In this document: one piece after another, positions 10,101 to 20,290 of the stretch
Layout of the letters: each line of letters starts with the position of its first letter
Numbering within the stretch: position 1 is the first letter of the stretch
Origin: Scolanthus callimorphus
Taxonomy: Eukaryota > Cnidaria > Anthozoa > Actiniaria > Edwardsiidae
DNA: 64,000 bases
Reading direction: 5' to 3'
Assembly: GCA_033964015.1 (NCBI GenBank)
Contig: CM066919.1
Location: 29,851,459-29,915,458 of the forward strand
Notes under the pieces: generated by a model
Databases searched by the model: none
What the model saw: only the letters and a program-made list of their open reading frames with translations
What the model was told of the DNA's origin: nothing
Translations under genes and position numbers: made by a program

Positions 10101-12692
10101 GCCCCCAGACAAAAACTTCTAGATACGGCCTTGATTCACCAGGAAAAGCGCGTACTCTTTTTAGTGAGTTCATTCTCGTACTCATTTTCGTGCGAGTTCC
10201 TCCCGGGTTCGGGTTGTTCCTCCCTCCCTGCGAGCGATTCAATGCAGACCTTTGACAATGAGTCGACACGCTAACGACCAATCAGTGAAAAGGTCATCAG
10301 ATTAGACACTCTTACAAGAGTAGACACGTGAAGACAGTGTTGCTAACAAATATGTGGTGTCGACTCGACCTCCTGATTCTAAATTTGAAAGCACGATGTC
10401 TAAACGTCTTGGGCAACATAATGGACGATTCCAGCTATAAGCGGGCAGAAATGCCCTAGCCGTGTCCCACAACTACCAGAATGCAGCGCGCGCTAATTTT
10501 TAGCCGTTTGTTCGACAAATGTCCCACATGCAGCACGGGCATGCAGCGCGCGCGTGCGTTGTTGACCTCATCTGTTGTTATTAATGTGCCAACCAGAGAT
10601 CGATTGGTTCACAGAACAAAGGGCGCTTTTCAATCTACGGTTGGCACATTAGCATTAGAATGGCAATGTTTATAAACAGAGAATAGCGCTCGGGATAGCG
10701 CTATAACTGGAATCCATTGCACACTTACTTCATCTTGCTTGCCTTTCAGCCGAGGCTCCCTCCATGTAGCCGCTACAAATATATCGCTTTTAAATTCCTG
10801 TTGGACTGTATTTATATCACCAATCGAGATAACGCTGCATCGTACGTTCACTGTCACCTAAGTGGAGTAATGCAAGAAATTTAGAGATTGAGTCATATTG
10901 AGAAATTGTTGACAGAGGTATGTTCCACAAATCGGACTAGTTGTTACTTTTGAGGCACATCCCCCTTGGGGGATCTACTCTCATATAGAAATCTATAACA
11001 AAGTCGGGATTGCTCGGTATGAAACACGGAAATTCGCCGGCCTAAGAGGTTCTCATTAATTTTACCCTTAAGAGATAGCACAATTAATTAATATGCATGG
11101 CTACATCGTATCAGCTGCCCACCTTGGAATTTCAATGAATTTCTTCATGACCTAGCCTGAATTTTCAGCGTCTTTTTTCCCAACACTCGTTACGGGAGAA
11201 CAAAACGACTGAACTCCAACTTCCCAAAACTTGCCCAGGCTATTGCTGATAATTGAATGGTTACGCATAATTTTCGGTGACAAGCGAACAAAAATCAAAG
11301 GCAGATTCATGGAAGTCCACATGTATATTATTTCTAATTTTCGGTCAGGTTTGGATGAGAGTCACAAAGTGCGTTTTTATTGGGGGACAATTGAATGGCC
11401 TTATTGATCGGCTTATAACATCCTCGATATTATGAAATGTTTAACAGACACGAATTAATGAGTGTAATATAGGCCTGACTGTTGGTTGCACCCCTGCGCA
11501 ATGACAACTCATGTATTTTATAACTTATTATATTTGTAGTATTTGCAAACTATTGATATTATTATTTATATTTGTATATAGTATATGACGAGAAGTTGTA
11601 ATAAAAAGGACTATTATGGAACTACGCTATTCCTGTGCACGCTTTTGGAAGTCGGCGTTCAGAAAAGAAAAGAAGGCTGAAAATGACCACCTGGAATATA
11701 TACCCACCCACCCCCGGACTTCCTTTTTTACTTAGGGGCCGACCATTTGACTTCTGAAGGGGGGGGGGGGGGGGGGGGGGGGGGTGGATGATTTTGAAAA
11801 AAAATCTCCTGCACAGCATATTTGTCATAATCCTCAACTAATTTTACGAAATAAATATCCTACAATATCTTAGAGACGTAAAAAAAAATCTTGCAAAAAA
11901 GTCTAATGGTCGGCCCCTTTAGGAATACTCAGTAATTTGACACCCTATAATAAGGTATATGAGTTGTTTGATATTTTCTTTTGACAGGGCGAGAAGTCGG
12001 GGGCCCGTAATTGGATTTTCCATTTGAGTTGTCATGGCTACTACATATTCTAAGCAGAACAAGGGACAGACACACAAGTACAGAAAATTCCGCGTTGATT
12101 AACGTTTTGCCTTATAGGTTTTGTTTTGAGTGGTATGCAAATTTAAATCTCTGTAATCTTTAAACTCAAACGAAGCACATTGCATACAAATACATCGCAG
12201 TACAGTTGTATTATACTTATTGTATTTCAGTTATACTTTAGATTATGTTCCGGTGTTTTTTAGATACGCTAATGAGCATCTGAAAGTGAAAAAAGTTGAA
12301 ATGAAAAGCTGAAAGCTGTCCTCGGAATACCCTGCGAGCAGTGGTTTCCTCTGCCCGAAGTTTTGAATTATTTCGGCTTGTGAATTATAGATATGGCTTC
12401 GATTCGAAAGAAGCGGACAATTAGCACCAGTCGACCATCACCGCCAAAGCTATAGTGTTTTACAAGTAAATCAACCTTTGTATACCTTTTCGGTCAGGTC
12501 GTCCCTCAAGACATGTTTAACCAAATCGTCCGAAGGTCTTGTGTGTTCTTCGATTCCTTTGAGCGCTCTCTCTATTGCCTCTAACTTCCTGAGGACGAGA
12601 GAAACGTTTTCATCGCCTCCGACATTCGGCAGAGCTGCTGTCCAAGCTGACACACTCATGGCGAAGACTCGATCTTTTAAGCATGCTACCAT
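4139..12692 (-). CDS. Cys-loop-less pentameric ligand-gated ion channel subunit
   Basis: Eight exons on the minus strand, all phase-compatible: 12692..12486, 10857..10729, 9511..9320, 8691..8434, 7927..7772, 4950..4774, 4379..4332, 4252..4139 (stop TAA at 4141-4139); 426 aa. First Met is preceded by an in-frame stop. Residues 1-69: no clear signal peptide, a short predicted helix (LRKLEAIERALKGIEE). Extracellular domain follows with WREPRL, EWNPRIVFFNA, GTFKENLELMDFPMDFQ and YYLWNV. Both cysteines of the Cys-loop are replaced (Glu and Leu). TM1 FLIGALSFSSF; TM2 has Asp at -1', Arg 0', Leu 9', which suggests a cation channel; TM3 and TM4 are joined by only about 13 residues. A charged tail of about 53 residues follows TM4. 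The family assignment is firm; ligand unknown. Introns carry several MITEs and one 1.2-kb element. Confidence 0.9.
5733..6000. repeat. MITE with TTACTGCGG inverted termini
   Basis: Left terminus TTACTGCGGTTTTC and right terminus GAAAACCGCAGTAA are inverted copies; subterminal sequences (TTCTGCGAACTCTC and GAGAGTTCGCAGAA; GATTGGCCAGC and GCTGGCCAATC) also pair, so the element is a near-complete foldback of about 268 bp. It lies in intron 5 of the ion-channel gene. No coding capacity. Confidence 0.85.
6545..7758. mobile_element. 1.2-kb TIR element with subterminal GTCGGTAGTCAG arrays
   Basis: Ends are a 16-bp inverted repeat, CAGGGTCTGGATGGGG at the left and CCCCATCCAGACCCTG at the right. Just inside each end is a short tandem array of the same motif in the same orientation (GTCGGTAGTCAGTTA at about 6571-6665; GTCGGTAGTCAGTAA at about 7641-7740). 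The 6 bp AAACAA flank both ends, a possible target duplication. No transposase ORF seen, so non-autonomous. Its right end lies 13 bp from exon 5 of the channel gene. Confidence 0.75.
8203..8425. repeat. MITE copy, GGCTGAC...TCTTTTA family (copy 1)
   Basis: Shares blocks CCACTCCTTTG.TATTGTTTTCAT and GGTATGTTGCTAG.CTGACAAAATGG with copies at 27993-28118 and 48885-48940. The end lies six bases inside the 5' splice donor of ion-channel exon 4 (exon ends at 8434). Middle about 100 bp is unique to this copy. Confidence 0.65.
8876..9085. repeat. Interspersed GC-rich foldback repeat (copy 1)
   Basis: Ends are inverted copies (CCGGCTCGTCTCCTCGCGGGGAG against CTCCCCTGCGAGCAGACGAGCCGG). A diverged copy lies at 18580-18790 (shared blocks GGTGA.AGCCA, CATTGCGGTTGAGAGAAA-like, CAATCAGC.A.GG, CTCAAATGG, GGGAGCTCTGGGTA). 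A partial third copy with GCGAGCGATTCAATGCAGACC lies near 10226-10300. In an intron of the channel gene. Confidence 0.7.
9616..9900. repeat. AT-rich low-complexity tract with GCGCTTT core
   Basis: A run of ATA repeats is followed by TTTTTATAGCGCTTTT and CCAAAGCGCTTTACA, a small inverted core, then about 230 bp of very A/T-rich sequence. Lies in an intron of the channel gene; no coding content. Confidence 0.6.
11733..11921. repeat. MITE with AGGGGCCGACCATT ends (copy 1)
   Basis: Left TAGGGGCCGACCATT and right AATGGTCGGCCCCTTTA are inverted. A run of about 25 G sits inside the left end. A second copy is at 13912-14105. Intron 1 of the channel gene. Confidence 0.8.
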
Positions 12693-13911
12693 GTAGATGA
12701 TTATATGTTTGTAAGCTTTCCAAAATATTCAAGTTCTAGCGATCTATAACTCGTATCGCCGATTGCAAGGATTCTTTTTATAATTCGACCGCGATAATGT
12801 CACACAACTATTTCTGTCACGCAGGCATTGAAAACCACACAAAAACGAAAACAAACGCTCAACTGCCGCTCGTAGACGAACTACTGGGAACTACATGGAA
12901 AGGGGAGCGCGGCCTGATCCTTCCCAGGATGCATTGCGCGCCTCGAGATTTTACCTTCGCGAATCGCCGCGGGGTTTTGCACTTTTTGACACACCCTGGG
13001 AACGAGGCAGAACGCTCAACACGCTACGACAGAGTCCGCTGGCCACTTCTCATTTATGTCGACTCTAGCTACACTGTCGAGGGCGGGAAAAGGTTTTAAA
13101 TCGTCATGGAAATGGTTTGCTTGACGTCCAGTAAAACACATTTTTCAAGTTGGTCCTTTGAAGGTTGAAGGCCGCAGTGTAATGAGAATGGCAGTAACCA
13201 TGGAGTTTTTATGCATAGTAACTCCATGCAGTAACGAAACATATCCCGATTAAACGGCAGCTTTTCTAAGGGGCCATCAAATGTTACAGATTACTTTTTT
13301 CTAAAACACCAAAATGTTATATATTTTTTTCGTTGCACTCTTTTCGATAAACCAGAAGTGGGAAGTTCTCGTGTCGAGTAGATCACAAGCTCCCTCGCTA
13401 GCGATCCTCAAGCCAAGTCCCGCGCGGCCCTGCGAGGGAAGCTCGCACGCAGGTTTTCTAATATCAGCTCAATCAACGGATATCCAACGTTGACAAATTA
13501 AGCAGAGTGAGCAGAATGCGAATAGTCCCCACCCACACCTCGTTAGATTCTCAAAATCTTGTTTCCTGAGCATTCTTCCGGAGCCGGGGGCTCTATTAAA
13601 GAAGAACGAAATTCAATAGAAAAAATCTGTGAAAAAAAATCTGGATTGTAAATGTATGTATTGTAAAATCATTTGGCATAACTAGGGTCAAAGTAAGTAT
13701 GACTATTTAGTTTTTCAGCGGTCCGGTATCCATCAAATCGCGCGCTCTGATTGGCTCGCGAGCGGGCCGGAATCCTACGATCCGCTAATTTCTGTGAAGT
13801 TTATGCTGTTTCAGTGAAAGCAAAAAAATAAATATATCGACCTCCGGTCTCGGTCAGAGTATTTTCAAGACCTCGGTCACGGTATTTCACGATCCGGACC
13901 TCCCTGCCAGT
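12693..13911. other. Upstream region of the ion-channel gene
   Basis: No gene recognised. Contains the presumed promoter/5' UTR of the minus-strand channel gene (ATG at 12692-12690) and scattered repeat debris. An open frame at 12797-13099 (+) has no family features and I do not call it. Confidence 0.4.
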
Positions 13912-14105
13912 AAGGGGCCGACCATTTAACTCTTGAGGGGGGGGGGGGGGGCTTTTTTGAAAAAAAAAATTCTGCACAGCAAAATGGTGACTAAAACCCT
14001 CTTTTCTTATTGGAAAAAAAATTCGCACCGCATAACAGAGGTATAAAAAAAATCTTGCACTGACAAAAAAGCCCCCCCCCCCCTCAAAAGTAAATGGTCG
14101 GCCCT
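13912..14105. repeat. MITE with AGGGGCCGACCATT ends (copy 2)
   Basis: Same termini as the copy at 11733-11921; internal G-run at the left and C-run at the right. The two copies lie about 2 kb apart in the same orientation. Confidence 0.8.
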
Positions 14106-14269
14106 AAATAACATATATTTATCCTCAAAACCAGTGAACATGATTCTGTTTTGGTATAGTTTTGCTCCCATGACGCATGATCGGTTGTGACGGTGCAACC
14201 TTTTCTGAAATGAGGTGTATATCCTGTGCATACCATAAAGGTTGTGCATCCAACACATGCGCATACGCG

Positions 14270-15275
14270 CTTTTCCTAGCCGATAGCAAATTCGTTCCTT
14301 GCTTGCTTCTGTAGTCCTACCCAAAAGCAAATTCGTCCCTTGCGCGCTTCTGTAGCCTGTAATAGCGGATGTATACAGGCCACGCTTATGTGTCCTACCC
14401 AAAAGCAAATTCCTCCCTTGCGCGCTTCTGTATATTCCCTGCACATACCTTGCGCTAAGGGTATGTGCATCCAACGCGCTTCTGTAGTCCTACCCAAAAG
14501 CAAATTCGTTCCTTGCGCACTTCTCCGTAGTCCTAGCCAACACCAAATTCCTCCCTTACGCGCTCCTTTAGACTAGCCAAAAGCAAATTCCTCCCTTTCG
14601 CGCTTTCCCTGCTAGCAGAGGCCTCTTTTCTCTGCATTTCGCTGGCTGAGGTTCGCGAGGAAAAGAGACCTCTGGGTCGAAACTCGCTTTGTTTTGCCGC
14701 CGTCCACCTTGGACGGTTTGCTGACCGTTTCTTGAGCCCACTATATGCGCACGTTTTCCGCTGGGGGGCTCAAATAATAACAGCGGAAAACGTCTGTAGA
14801 TATGCGTGCGCATATAGAGGGCTCAAGAAATGGTCAGCAAACCGTCCAAGGTTGTGTGGACGGCGGCAAAACAAAGCGAGTTTCGACCCAGCGCAGAGGT
14901 CTCTTTTCCTCGCGAACCTCAGCCAGCGAAATGCAGAGAAAAGAGGCCTCTGCTAGCAGGGAATTTCGCGCTCCTTTAGACGAGCCAAAAGCAATTTCCA
15001 CCCTTGCGCGCTGCTGTGGTCCTAGCCAAAACAAATTCCTCTTTTGTGCGCTGCTGTAATCCTACCCCAAAACAAATACTCTCTTGTGCGCTTCTGTAGT
15101 CCTAGCCAAAACCAATTTCCTCTTTTGTGCGCTGCTGTAATCATACCACAAAACAAAATCATCTCTTGCGCGCTTCTGTGGTCCTAGCCAAAACCAAATT
15201 CCTCTTTTGTGCGCTGCTGTAATCCTACCCCAAAACAAAATCCTCTCTTGCGCGCTTCTGTAGTCCTATTCAAAG
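14270..15275. repeat. About 41-bp tandem satellite, interrupted by a foldback element
   Basis: Unit of roughly 41 bp, of the form TCCTACCCAAAAGCAAATTC followed by CTCCCTTGCGCGCTTCTGTAG, is repeated about twelve times with variation (for example near 14314, 14394, 14487, 14530, 14976, 15017, 15059, 15100, 15182, 15223). The array is split by the inverted repeat at 14607-14961. Units on both sides lie in the same orientation. Confidence 0.85.
14607..14961. mobile_element. Foldback element inserted in the 41-bp satellite
   Basis: Two long arms of about 150 bp are inverted copies: CCCTGCTAGCAGAGGC at the left end and GCCTCTGCTAGCAGGG at the right end, with the whole intervening arm matching. The centre (about 14756-14790) includes the short inverted pair GCGGAAAACG/CGTTTTCCGC. 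The same terminal block GCCTCTGCTAGCAGGG occurs alone at about 39926-39941, suggesting a dispersed family. Confidence 0.85.
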
Positions 15276-16461
15276 CAATGGGATATAGCGCAAAGCCTGT
15301 AGCGCCAAGGATTAAGCTAGTGTGCCATCAGTATTCACGAAATCACCTGAGTGCACGCAACGAAAACACGACAAGAAAAAGTATCAGCGAAGACAAGACA
15401 CGGGCCACTGTACACCACACCTTTAAACTTTAAATCACTGTTTATTTTCGCATAATTCTAATTCTATTTCAGATAATTACATAGTTGTCTATCTTCTGTT
15501 TTGCAAGTGATCAATTCTTTGGTTTCGAAACATAAGCAGACTTGGGCTGGGAAAACGTGTTGACACACTTATAGAGACTGGTTGTTCAAAATACCGATAC
15601 TAAGAGAAGTTAGGTGAAAAAAAATTACAAAGTCGCAGTTGCAGGAAGTTCCCTAAGGGATCAAAACGGAAGTGAGAAAAACTGAAAATAAAAACATCAA
15701 CAGAAAGAGACTAAATATATATTTCCTTTCAGTACTTCCCTTTTAGGGAAGTAGCAGTTACGTAAAGGAACCAATGGTCTCGATACTATTTGAAATTGGT
15801 ATCTTCTTGTAGTTAACACTGAGCACCCCCGTACCACTGAATTTTTTTCCCTGTTTACAATTTTATTGCCCGCCCCTAGCTAATTAAAGACTTGTTTTTC
15901 TCAACAAAACTCGATCGACGCTGTCGGAGCAACTGGTCCGAAAAAAGCCAAGCCATAAAACAAAGGGACATGAAGCAATATTAATCTTTTCGTGCGTAAG
16001 AAATTATGCATATTTCGCGGAGGCGTGAGTGGGCAAAAAAATTCTTGCGTTCTCATTCCCCTGTCATGGTAACTAAAGAAATTTGCTTTTTCTTCAAGTA
16101 TAAACCCAGTAAGGCCTTTGAAACTAGCTCAATTATATTTTTTGTCATTCTTCTGTCGAAAAATAAAGAATGTTTCGTTAAAAAAACTCGCGGAAATACA
16201 TCTATAAGTTCAATATACTAGTATTAATGATCGTTTCCCCTTCGCTGAAGCTGAAAGGGAAGTAGAAATTACCATAAAGTTTCAGCTCGTGGCGTTTTGT
16301 GATTGGCTATAATGAGATGGACGCTGTCACTCATGACCTTATTTGGTGTCTCATGATGCAACAACAGAATGGCTTTCACAAGACTCGATTTCAAAATACG
16401 CACAACAGAGAAAATAGCGAAAGAAGAAGACGCGAGAAGGTCTTCTCTAAAATTACACAAA
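15276..16461. other. XBP1 upstream region
   Basis: No gene seen. Contains AT-rich sequence and a pair of TTTCCCTTTT/AAAGGGAAGTAG-like blocks (about 15725-15750 and 16250-16266). The XBP1 promoter presumably lies at the end of it. An in-frame upstream ATG at 16369 could extend XBP1 by 31 residues. Confidence 0.4.
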
Positions 16462-19086
16462 ATGGAGTCTCCCAATATTAACAGAGAAGCTGTACTAAAA
16501 TCATTAATATTAAACGAAACACACTCTGATGGTCAGCCTCGAAAACGGCGAAGATTGGACAATTTAACAGTAGAAGAAAGGGCCCTTCGAAGGTACGTGA
16601 AGTCCCAAAACATCCTGTTACAAAAATTTAACTTTCGAATATCAGTTGAATGGGTTTTCATATTCGTGCTGTTGACTGCCTTCCCAAAGTTGGACTTGCT
16701 TCTAATATTATGTTCCTGGATTTTATTATTTTCACAGAAAGTTAAAAAATCGAGTCGCAGCTCAGACAGCACGCGATAGAAAGAAGGCTAGAATGCAAGA
16801 TTTAGAGGAAGCCGTAGAGAACTTAGAAAGAGAGGTTTGTATATTTTGTTGCGTTTTGCGACACGACAAGGGCAACATTTCAGTTTTCTTTCATCTGTTC
16901 CTTTTTAAAGTTAGCTTTTTCCGTGCCGGTAAAAATACTGTTATCTTTCAAAGTCTTACATTATCCTTCCATTATCTTGACTGGCTTACATCTTTTATCA
17001 AAGAAATGAAAAGAATTTGAAAAGAAGTTCTAAATGAGCAGTCAGCTGTTTTGTTCAAAAATATATTTCGGTTCTTTCACGGATTTTTTTTCTATATTGG
17101 GGCTACTATATTACTAAATTTGCATCAAACAAAAACCTTGTCTTTTCAGACTTGATATTTCAAAATTCTTTCATGAATTATCTTGTCTGTGAGTGGCACT
17201 CTTGTAATGTGATACGAGAGATGAATATTGATCTCCATTTCGATATCAATGAATGGAACATTGATCATCTTTTGTTGTCGGGGTATTTAGAGAGTCTTTG
17301 AAAGTCGCTTATTAAAATTTAATATCTCCATGTAAAACTAAATGAACCAGATAAATTATCAAAAAGTGGAAAATAAATAATATTGTGGATTTGCCTTCTT
17401 TTTATAGAATAAGGTTGAATCAGAGTATTAAATATAGGGTAATTTTAAATTCAGTCAAAGGTATTGTGCAATGGTGGGGAAAACCAGTCATAAATACATG
17501 TTAAGTGGTAATAACTTATGTTAACATATGAATGGTTACTATCTTCCATAGAACAAACGCCTCAGAGATGATAATCAAAGACTACAGAAACACACAAGCT
17601 CACTAACAATTGAGAATTCTGAATTGAGAGTCAGACTTGGCTTGACTCCACCCGTATCTCCAGTCTCAAGCCTTTCATCGCTCCCTCCAAGCCCCATCCC
17701 GTCTCCACAAAAATTTGACACAGTGGAAGAGAACCAGGTTGTGATCAAAAAGGAAGTAGAATCTAAAGAGTCAGCAGTGCTCGTCACTTCTCAGCAGCAG
17801 AAGAACTTGATTCTGTTTCTTTCAGTGATCACGACCTGGATTCAGATGAACTCCAGGTAAATATACTCTCTAAATATTGAACCAAAAGACATGTGCCTTA
17901 TGCCAAAATAATAGGAACAGGATATTGTTAATTAACAACCCACATAAATACATTAAAACCACACTATCATTATTTATAACCAAGACATTTTGTACTGTGA
18001 AGTAGACTGCCCCACATGCTAACATCAATGCAAATTTCAGCCATATTTCCACTGATCTTTAACCACATTCTCAATGAATGTCTAATATTTAACCACAATT
18101 TCATAATTATTTTGAATGCACTATGAAAAGTCTAGCTTGTAAAAGCAACTGCTTCTCTTGGGGCCTGAGAGGTCTGAATTTCTATCAGCAGCACACACAT
18201 TGCGAACCAGCTGCTTTTGCAGACCATGAATAGCTAAAATTCTGATCATTGTTTCACAACACATTTTTAGTCAGCTGTAAACCCAAACTTTCCTATTAGA
18301 TTCAGATTAATTCACATTTTGTACGGCAAGAAATTAGCAAGTTAAACAGCTGAGCAACCTGTTTAATCAAAGACTTTAGAAATATCCTTTAAGAAAATGA
18401 AAATTGTTTATGTTTCTGAAAATGAGGCAACCAAAACAAAGGCAAACAAAACAGAAAGGAATCAGATATTTTCTGGAATCACACCAATACTTATTTGTGA
18501 TTCCCAAAAACATTCAAACCCCCACCATTGTCATGGATTGGCTTTACAAAGGGCCCTCTAGGGGAACTAGTATTTGTATTCCTTCCATGGTGGACACATT
18601 CTCGCAGGGGAGATGCACTGGTGATAGCCATCAATGCATGCACAACATCTGATACATTGCGGTTGAGAGAAATAACTTTTTACACATGCCCCAATGTTCA
18701 AAATCAGCTAATCAGCAAAGGAACTCAAATGGCTGTCACCAGAGCCACTCCCCTGCTAAGACAGGGAGCTCTGGGTATGAGAATGTGGTGGCTGCAGTTT
18801 TTTCCACTTGCAAATAATGTGACGTCTTACTTACTTGTTATTTATATTTGTCTATTTCAGCCTGAGCTGTTTGTTGGTGTGTTTGGAGATGATGAGTCCA
18901 GTGATGAAGAGTTTCTTCAGCCAAAACAGGAACCCCGGCACTCCTCCTGTTGCCACAGAAACAAGACTGGACAATCACTCACCATCAAGCAATTTGGAGA
19001 CCAAGAAGTCGAATCCTTTGCACAAGGTCTCGACCACCTGGTGGGGCAAGCATCAGAGCAGTTGGAATCCCTTGATGAAATCTTAA
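16462..19086 (+). CDS. XBP1: XBP1, unspliced form (XBP1u) with arrest-peptide-like tail
   Basis: Same start and bZIP as XBP1s but retaining 17775-17794: exons 16462..16592, 16738..16834, 17552..17856 and 18861..19086 (TAA); 252 aa. After QQQ the frame gives a hydrophobic segment (NLILFLSVITTWIQ, then LSCLLVCLEMM), in the place of the membrane-targeting HR2 of vertebrate XBP1u. The last residues include WWGKHQSSWNPLMKS. In vertebrate XBP1u the end is WGRHQPSWKPLM plus one residue, the translational pausing peptide that tethers the mRNA to the ER for IRE1 cleavage; nine of twelve positions agree. Existence of the frame is seen directly; pausing here is inferred. Confidence 0.85.
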
Positions 19087-19211
19087 CCTGCAAGGATATC
19101 TCTATGGAGCTCCAACATCTAGATGTTGAGCCTGGTACACTTGGAGATAGTGGGATGAATGTCTGGGAGGAGTCATTTACTGATCTATTTCCTGCCCTCT
19201 TGGCTGTTTAA
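16462..19211 (+). CDS. XBP1: XBP1, spliced active form (XBP1s)
   Basis: Exons 16462..16592, 16738..16834, 17552..17856 (minus an inner 20 nt, 17775..17794) and 18861..19211 (stop TAA); 287 aa. bZIP transcription factor of the unfolded protein response, acting in the nucleus downstream of the ER sensor IRE1. N-terminal RKRRRL..LT.EE.ALRR leads into the basic region KLKNRVAAQTARDRKKARM and a leucine zipper with DNQRLQK and ENSELR. Removal of the 20 nt joins ESAAEELDSVSFSDHDLDSD to the acidic C-terminal region (FGDDESSDEEF.QPKQEP) ending WEESFTDLFPALLAV. Without that removal exon 4 would be read in another frame. Start chosen at 16462 (ACAAA ATG G); an in-frame ATG at 16369 is also possible. Confidence 0.93.
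17768..17803 (+). promoter_or_regulatory. Twin hairpins for IRE1 cleavage, 20-nt unconventional intron 17775-17794
   Basis: Hairpin 1: stem GAGT (17768-17771) with GCTC (17779-17782, including one U-G pair) around loop CAGCAGT (17772-17778). Hairpin 2: stem CTTCT (17787-17791) with AGAAG (17799-17803) around loop CAGCAGC (17792-17798). Both loops fit the IRE1 consensus CNG|CNGN. Cutting after the third loop base of each releases 20 nt (17775-17794), which is 2 modulo 3, as are the 26-nt mammalian and 23-nt fly and worm introns. This gives the frame shift needed to join the XBP1 exons. Confidence 0.9.
18580..18790. repeat. Diverged copy of the 8876-9085 repeat
   Basis: Ordered blocks shared with 8876-9085: GCAGGGGAGATGCACTGGTGA, AGCCATCAATGCATGC, TTGAGAGAAA, TCAGC.AATCAGC, CTCAAATGG, GGGAGCTCTGGGTA.GA. 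Sits in XBP1 intron 3. Confidence 0.65.
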
Positions 19212-20290
19212 GCTCTAACGCATGGTGTCCTTTACAACAAAATACAAATTTTATTCATAATATGCCTTAGTAGGGATGAGACAAATATATTCAAGGTATT
19301 TTTATGTTATATGCAGTCATAATATCTTGTCCTACTATTTTATGGCATATAATCCATGTCATCAATGACAAAATGCTTTTTAAAAGCATGCACCCAGCTG
19401 AAGTTCACATCATGCAATGCCTTAGGCTTCAGAATAAACATCAAAGGTGGTTTAACAGCAGACATATGTATAGTTCACTTGCACACAATTTTGTGTGCTG
19501 GAGGAAGTTTCCTACTGTGTTGTTTTGACACAAGTCAGCCACACTTTCAAGTTATTTTGTCCCACAAAGTAACTTAGATGGAAGTAGCATACTATACACC
19601 AAATTGGGTGGCCTGAAATGCATGCAAATAACAGAGTCAATGCCCAAGCATGACAAAATCATAAAAAAATCTAAAAAATGCACAGTTTTATTTTATTGCA
19701 GTATTTTAATGCCAAAATTATTATTTTGTACAAAGAAATAAAACAGTAATGTTAATATTGTAGCCATGCATTAGAGCTTCAATAGCCTTTTGCCAGTAGA
19801 TCACTGATAATTTAAAAATGTTATATAACCCACAATATGGTAAGGGGGCTTAGAGAACTGTTTTAACTTACAGTTGTATATGTCCTCAGGGATCTAGTTC
19901 AGTAAAGGAGTCTAAAGTGGTAATGCACTGTATAATATTAGTGCACTGATAAAGAAATAAAGTGTTCACAGGTTCAAAAATTGTGTTATTGGTCTCCAGG
20001 TCATGTATTGTGAAACTCTATACCTACCCCCCGTCAGATGGAATATTTACTGAAGGACACCAACCCCCTGGAATTTCCAGTGAAAAAGAAAAACTACATA
20101 GGAAATAAGACAAGGAAGAAGAGGTGAAAATAAGAGGTCTATCGACTCATACACATACACACACCTCCCCCTGGAAGACAAACATTTCTCCATTTCAACT
20201 ACCTTTTAGGGTTACGTAGTATCCCCCATGCCATACTGATAATACAAAACAAACCTGCAATGTGATGAATGGCGTACAGTTGTTCATGAA
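19212..20290. other. XBP1 3' region and intergenic DNA
   Basis: AT-rich with several AATAAA motifs (for example near 19735 and 19957) that could end XBP1 transcripts. No further gene or long repeat recognised. Confidence 0.4.

Noticed and set aside
12797..13099. 100-aa plus-strand ORF upstream of the channel gene
   Set aside because: Composition and lack of any motif suggest a chance frame.
14340..15060. Overlapping ORFs across the satellite and hairpin
   Set aside because: They arise from the 41-bp repeat and inverted arms, on both strands, and shift frame between units.
14270..15275. CRISPR-like array
   Set aside because: Units are contiguous variants of one 41-bp repeat with no unique spacers, and the genome is eukaryotic.
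18404..18652. 82-aa plus-strand ORF between XBP1 exons
   Set aside because: Lies in XBP1 intron 3 over a diverged interspersed repeat; no family features and no splice context.
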